This document shows positions 6,501 through 9,210 of a DNA stretch of 9,210 nucleotides, piece after piece. The DNA comes from JAZSMS01 sp045536015. GTDB taxonomy: Bacteria; Bacillota; Clostridia; Christensenellales; QALW01. The number at the start of each line of letters is the position of its first letter. Within the stretch, counting starts at the first letter, position 1. The DNA is taken from the NCBI GenBank assembly GCA_045536015.1, contig JAZSMS010000112.1, forward strand, positions 1-9,210, in the 5' to 3' direction. Under the pieces are notes generated by a model. It was not told the DNA's origin. It did not search any database and worked only from the letters and a program-made list of their open reading frames with translations. The position numbers were made by a program, and so were the translations under genes.

Positions 6501-8298
6501 CAAGTGCTAAAAAGCTAAAGCGTTTATCAGAATAAGTTTCGCCCGCGATAAGCAAAAGCGCAATAACGGGGAAGATATATCTCTCGTGCGTGCGCGTTGA
6601 AAACGTTACAAGCGCGGCAAGAAGTAGCGCAGCAAGAGGAATTAATGATTTTTGCCACGATTTTTTCTTAAATGCAGTTATAAATAAGAATATGCAATAG
6701 CCTACTGATAAAATGCATAAAATATTGCCAAGCAGTGAATACGAAATACCAAAGATGCTTGCGTTTCCGGCAGGTTGCCATTGACCGCCGATAAGACCCA
6801 TAAAGCCAAATGAGTTAAGCGTTGCATAGTTGTACGAGCCGATTGTGCTTAAATACTTATCAAAAAGCCAAGTAATTTCTTGACCGTTTTTAAGCCAGGC
6901 TGAAAGACCAAAGAAAATTCCAACACAAGCCGCAACCGAGCCAAAGCCTAAAAGCAAGCGCTTTAAAGCATTTTTCTTATCGGTAACAAATATCTTATAA
7001 AATTCGCCCGCGGCGGCAAAAAGCATAACGGGTCCAAACAAAACTGCCTGCGGCTTTGTTAAAAGTCCTGCAAAGAACACAAGCACGGATAAGCCGAAGC
7101 GGTCCTTTAAAATAAGATAGAATGCCCACAGCATAAACACCACTAAAACAGAGTCAACCTGTCCCCAGACCGAAGCGTTTAATATTGCGGCGGGGTTAAA
7201 TGCGTAAAGAATTGCAAAGAGGTGCGCCTTTTTAGAGGTAGTAAATTCAGAAATAATTTTATAAATTAAATATGCGCCCAAGCAATCGCAAAGTGCGGCA
7301 GGGAACTTTAATATAGCAAGCCCTGCGCCCGAGGTAAGCGATAAATCAAATAATGAAGCAAGCTTGGATAAAAGTCCGCAAACCATCATATAAAGCGGAG
7401 GATAGTCGCAGAAGTAGGTAGAAGAATAAAATTCATCTATTCCTACGCTTGCAACACGCGCGCCCCACGCGGCAAAGCAGTTGATATCAACCTTAAAGCC
7501 AACGTACATAGGCGAAATAATCAGGCGAAGCAAAAGTGCGATTCCGAGGAAAAGGAAGAAAGACCTGTTCTTTTTAAAGTTGTGATTTTTTAAAATAAAG
7601 TAGAGTCCAACTAAAAGCGCGCAGTATAAAATTCCACGCAAAATTACACCAAGATAAATGTCGGCAGGAGTTTTTTCTTGCTTTGCAGAGGCAAAGGCGT
7701 CGGCAGAGATGGGCTGAATAAGCTCGGTTTTGCCGATGGCGTCTTTTTCTACCTTTTTAAAGCTTACGTCGTCAAAAAATACCGTACCTGCGCAGTCGGC
7801 AGAATAAAAGCCAAGGCGGAGGCAAAGCGTAATTTCCTCGCGCTTGTCGCCACTTGATAAGTAAAGCGAAACCTTTTGCCAATCGGAATTTGACGGAATA
7901 AATTCGGTTAATGCCGAAAACGAGTTTAAAACCGAAAGGTTTGCACCCGTCGAGTCGGAATCGGGAGTAAGCTCGCCCGTTTTCACCCAAGCCGAAAAGC
8001 AGTAGTACGAATTTTTTTCTACCGTAACGGTTTGCACCCAGCGGTTATCGTTTGCGGTTTTAGAATTAAGCGCAAGAACGTTTGTCCCTTCGGGCGCGTC
8101 GGACGCGGCTTCTACACGGCAAAGCTCGGTAGAATCTGAGGTGTAGTAGCGGTCAAGCCGCCAGCCTTCTGTGCCTGCATCGCCTTCAAAGGTGCCGTTT
8201 TGAAGCAGGTTTTCGTTTAGCTCCTGCTTTTCGCCCGAGCAGGCAAACAAGCCAAGGGCAAGAAGAACTATTAAGATTACTGATAAAAACTTTTTCAT
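3517..8298 (-). CDS. Giant lipoprotein-signal / double GT-C glycosyltransferase fusion with discoidin repeats (PMT-like)
   Basis: A 1593-residue integral membrane protein with no frame break. Modules in order: lipoprotein-like signal 1-20 (LFAC, Cys20); jelly-roll CBM4/9-like module about 28-184 (NGTFE near the start, FFDDVSF near the end); membrane helix about 213-236; GT-C module I about 246-650 with Asp271 in the first outer loop, YPP 299-301, SVWGQVDS 376-383, TKPQ 414-417 and HERY 571-574; a basic, probably cytosolic linker about 653-702; helix about 703-719; three discoidin-like repeats about 725-1100; then a GT39 protein-O-mannosyltransferase-like module to the end, with FDE 1143-1145, THPPLGK 1165-1171, TRIATIDSFG 1234-1243 and IYHYFASVPF 1518-1527. 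GT-C enzymes use polyprenyl-phosphate sugars and act on the outer face. Module II is probably a bacterial PMT relative; the exact family of module I is unsure. The start overlaps the yraN stop (TAATG) with a strong ribosome site. Acceptors and sugars cannot be told from sequence. Confidence 0.9.
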   Translation of the reverse strand: MKKFLSVILIVLLALGLFACSGEKQELNENLLQNGTFEGDAGTEGWRLDRYYTSDSTELCRVEAASDAPEGTNVLALNSKTANDNRWVQTVTVEKNSYYCFSAWVKTGELTPDSDSTGANLSVLNSFSALTEFIPSNSDWQKVSLYLSSGDKREEITLCLRLGFYSADCAGTVFFDDVSFKKVEKDAIGKTELIQPISADAFASAKQEKTPADIYLGVILRGILYCALLVGLYFILKNHNFKKNRSFFLFLGIALLLRLIISPMYVGFKVDINCFAAWGARVASVGIDEFYSSTYFCDYPPLYMMVCGLLSKLASLFDLSLTSGAGLAILKFPAALCDCLGAYLIYKIISEFTTSKKAHLFAILYAFNPAAILNASVWGQVDSVLVVFMLWAFYLILKDRFGLSVLVFFAGLLTKPQAVLFGPVMLFAAAGEFYKIFVTDKKNALKRLLLGFGSVAACVGIFFGLSAWLKNGQEITWLFDKYLSTIGSYNYATLNSFGFMGLIGGQWQPAGNASIFGISYSLLGNILCILSVGYCIFLFITAFKKKSWQKSLIPLAALLLAALVTFSTRTHERYIFPVIALLLIAGETYSDKRFSFLALGYTLLNFINTATVLYVYEDLGKYLEKDDPLFIIGSLLTVVLFVLCAILIYQNIFEKVAPQITSAPAQTKTNKVYVSPKKAPDKKLLTLLASRTDKLPRICLKDVLLCGGITVIYAIVAFTNLGDTVAPQTYWQSETSSYYATVDLGTEQQIDKILYSPASTSGSFDIEYSLDGESYSRFTTVHLSGLNVNSWVSASKSTFTARFVRLIPQTAPLKINEIAFFSGENQVLPASVDQNVSFIDASCGKAENLFDLGAVSAKPQSVSIPQTRWEEEGEVTVYFDSIKAIDAFYLYSCALGESSVTFAAASDDGTTFADVAYAAPSSEYSWLKVNCFDLIPVSTNAIKITTLGEFSIAEIAFTDASGNIITPSRIEHSETSALAFDEPQCFNDYLTNKTQFSQSKAWEITTRGDYVVADFGEVQKIQRGLYYASVCEGNFSVYYSYDGTSWSSAENHDHKQGMLYYWHGLPRDNGSYSSLSARFVAVVTADENMRLIEMGFFASADAEETIPIKAVYSSNSSEHPGTALFDEQDLVVQKATYKNSMYFDEIYHARTAFESNNGLSIYEWTHPPLGKDMISWCISLMGMTPFAWRFAGTLAGVLMIPAIYALALLLFKKRLWASLAAGLMALDGMHFVQTRIATIDSFGVLFIICMFLFMYWYQSISFYNKKLWQTFIPLGLCGLSFGLGFASKWIGAYAGAGLALIFFITLYRRFDEYCTAKKALKTATGEDKKYLQHVVDSFTLNTCYTILFCLVAFIIVPLIIYCLSYYPYWNAETETRPWYQIIISNQKAMYNYHSNLEATHPFQSPWYSWPVIYKPIWFYAGSQVEAGKIATISSFGNPAVWYAGLICTLLSIGIFIKRLIAPKKLKAATYNGFFGILGSGDENFANKTKLDHELVIFLLIGIACNLLPWVGISRCIFIYHYFASVPFIILFTVYALRELAREDKVASCILVSLLLVAAIILFIMFKPLWTGTPVSKEFVNDYLRWFPSWIFGS
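4999..6126 (-). repeat. Three tandem discoidin-like (F5/8C) repeats inside the glycosyltransferase
   Basis: Residues about 725-825, 840-965 and 975-1100 of the large protein share one divergent pattern. It runs: a D-[LF]-G or FD strand (D743, D880, D1014), an S-x-DG-x-x-aromatic turn (SLDGESY 769-775, SDDGTTF 906-912, SYDGTSW 1040-1046), a central Trp (W791, W926, W1062) and a closing strand with Glu (E817, E954, E1093). Spacing is about 134-139 residues throughout, which argues for internal duplication of one fold. Discoidin domains commonly bind carbohydrate or lipid headgroups on the cell surface. Repeat 1 is the closest to the classic domain and repeat 2 the least. Confidence 0.8.
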
Positions 8299-8654
8299 TA
8301 AAATGCATCCTTTATAAGTGTAAATTCGGGCGTTTCACCCAGGATTAAAATCTCTAAAACGTCAAAGCGGCAAGGCACGTCAAGATTATTTACTGTAAGA
8401 TAGTGATTTGCCGCATATCTGATAGCGCGTTGCTTTTGCTTTGTAACAGCCTCAAGCCCTCTGCCAAAGGAAGTGCCCGAGCGCATTTTAACCTCAACAA
8501 AAACAAGGTAATTGCCGTCGCGTGCGATAATATCTATCTCGGCAAGGCGTGAGGAATGATAATTTTTTTCTATTATCTTATATTTTTGCTTTTTTAAATA
8601 TTTTTCGGCAAGCTCTTCGCCAAAAGCTCCCGTTGCGCGAGTGTTCAATTTCAT
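8298..8654 (-). CDS. yraN: YraN family protein (UPF0102, PD-(D/E)XK nuclease fold)
   Basis: A 118-residue cytosolic protein of the UPF0102/COG0792 family, full length. It has the predicted PD-(D/E)XK nuclease core: GEE near the N-terminus (12-14), AEIDII (38-43) with E39 and D41, FVEVKMR (52-58) with E54 and K56, then FGRGLEAVTKQKQ (63-75) and RFDVLEI (96-102). The usual Gly before the Glu of the GEIDLI motif is Ala38 here, a mild change. The molecular role is not established, although the fold is that of Holliday-junction-type nucleases. Its ATG overlaps the rnhB stop by four bases (ATGA), and its own stop overlaps the start of the next gene by one base. The rnhB-yraN pair, usually with yifB close by, is a common bacterial arrangement. 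Confidence 0.94.
   Translation of the reverse strand: MKLNTRATGAFGEELAEKYLKKQKYKIIEKNYHSSRLAEIDIIARDGNYLVFVEVKMRSGTSFGRGLEAVTKQKQRAIRYAANHYLTVNNLDVPCRFDVLEILILGETPEFTLIKDAF
8308..8314 (-). promoter_or_regulatory. Ribosome binding site of the giant glycosyltransferase
   Basis: On the minus strand the sequence AAAGGATGCATTTTA precedes the ATG at 8298. The AAAGGA core sits 9 bases upstream and lies inside the last codons of yraN. It is the clearest Shine-Dalgarno in the window and supports this start, which also gives a proper lipoprotein-like signal peptide. Confidence 0.75.
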
Positions 8655-9210
8655 TTTAATATCTTTTTTAAAAAGCTTGCGCGGTGATAGGGGCAGGGAC
8701 CAAAGGCTTTTATTGCTTCAACGTGCGCGCGCGTGCCGTAGCCTTTATGCTTTGCAAACTGGTACATCGGGTATTCCTTGTCAATTTCAAGCATAAGTCT
8801 GTCGCGCGTTACCTTGGCAATGATCGAAGCCGCCGCTATGCTTTGCGAAAGCGCATCTCCGCCGATAACACATTTTTCATTTTCTATTGCGCCTATGGTA
8901 AAGTTGCCGTCAATAAGCAAAAAGTCGGGCTGTAAGCTAAGCTGCTCAACGCTTTGGCGCATTGCAAGCTTTGTAGCCTGCAAAATATTTATCTCGTCAA
9001 TAGTCTTTTCGTCAACAAGCACACAGGAATACGCTAACGCCTTTTCGCAAATTTCGTCAAAAAGTGCCTCGCGCTTTTTTTCGCTAAGCTTTTTAGAATC
9101 GTTAAGTCCTGCAGGGATATTGCTCGGGTCTAATATAACGCACGCCGCGGCAACGGAGGCGGCAAGCGGTCCTCTGCCTGCTTCGTCAATTCCTGCAACA
9201 AGCTTAAAGC
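8651..9210 (-). CDS. rnhB: Ribonuclease HII, 5' end cut by window edge
   Basis: The frame runs from the right edge (first complete codon at 9208) to TGA at 8653-8651, giving 185 visible residues. A GTG at 9022 is internal, not the start, because the essential N-terminal part lies upstream of it. RNase HII cleaves the RNA strand of RNA/DNA hybrids and single ribonucleotides in DNA. Visible family marks: AGIDEAGRGPLA near the start with the catalytic Asp-Glu pair, NDSKKLSEKKRE, NILQATKLAM, LLIDGNF, SIAAASIIAKVTRDRLM with the distal Asp, and KGYGTRAHVEAI...GPCPYHRASF at the C-terminus. About 10-20 residues are probably missing at the N-terminus compared with ~200-residue homologues. The stretch after GPLA reads ASVAAACVIL where GPVVAAAVIL is usual; the catalytic residues are intact. 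It overlaps yraN by ATGA, so translation is probably coupled. Confidence 0.95.
   Translation of the reverse strand, partial: FKLVAGIDEAGRGPLAASVAAACVILDPSNIPAGLNDSKKLSEKKREALFDEICEKALAYSCVLVDEKTIDEINILQATKLAMRQSVEQLSLQPDFLLIDGNFTIGAIENEKCVIGGDALSQSIAAASIIAKVTRDRLMLEIDKEYPMYQFAKHKGYGTRAHVEAIKAFGPCPYHRASFLKKILK

Noticed and set aside
3517..8298. Possibility that the large gene is two genes joined by error
   Set aside because: The frame is continuous for 4782 bases with an even style of codon use. The junction is a plausible basic linker and membrane topology stays consistent across it, so I treat it as real; read mapping would settle it.
8651..9022. GTG at 9022 as the start of rnhB
   Set aside because: The frame stays open to the edge and its upstream part encodes the catalytic GIDEAGRG and DSKKLSEKKRE motifs, so the gene is truncated by the window and not short.

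Overview
The window is one densely packed, single-polarity stretch. Every gene I can support lies on the minus strand, and only about 43 bases are non-coding: 27 before the last gene, 2 before mntP and 14 before yifB. In transcription order, from the right edge to the left, the genes are: rnhB (RNase HII, 5' end cut by the right edge), yraN (UPF0102 nuclease-fold protein), a 1593-residue membrane glycosyltransferase fusion, a membrane-anchored phosphodiester glycosidase (NAGPA domain), yifB/comM (AAA+ Mg-chelatase-like ATPase), mntP (manganese exporter) and a short zinc-ribbon membrane protein (3' end cut by the left edge). Most junctions are stop/start overlaps or abutments, so the genes are probably co-transcribed and partly translationally coupled. 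No promoter, terminator, RNA gene, CRISPR array or mobile element was recognised.

The organism looks like a low-to-medium G+C Firmicute of the class Clostridia, probably an uncultured gut-type lineage. This is inferred from the rnhB-yraN-...-yifB neighbourhood, Shine-Dalgarno sequences such as AAAGGA and AAAGGG, a Gram-positive-style lipoprotein signal and the clostridial look of the NAGPA and MntP proteins. The finer taxonomic placement is a guess.

The right part (8298-9210) is housekeeping: RNase HII removes RNA from RNA/DNA hybrids, and YraN is a PD-(D/E)XK-fold protein commonly encoded beside it. The centre (2437-8298) is a two-gene envelope-glycan cassette. The large protein joins a lipoprotein-like signal, a jelly-roll carbohydrate-binding-like module, a complete GT-C glycosyltransferase, three discoidin-like repeats and a complete bacterial protein-O-mannosyltransferase-like (GT39) module. 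The NAGPA-type glycosidase starts directly after its stop codon. The left part returns to housekeeping: YifB/ComM, then MntP starting two bases after it, then the A+T-rich zinc-ribbon gene.

The main point of interest is the cassette: two GT-C enzymes in one chain, with sugar-binding-like modules apparently inserted in the first extracellular loop of the second enzyme next to its Asp-Glu motif. It is paired with a phosphodiester glycosidase and placed inside a normally compact DNA-metabolism gene cluster. Its substrate is unknown. Surface-protein or cell-wall polymer glycosylation with a lipid-linked sugar donor is the reasonable working idea.
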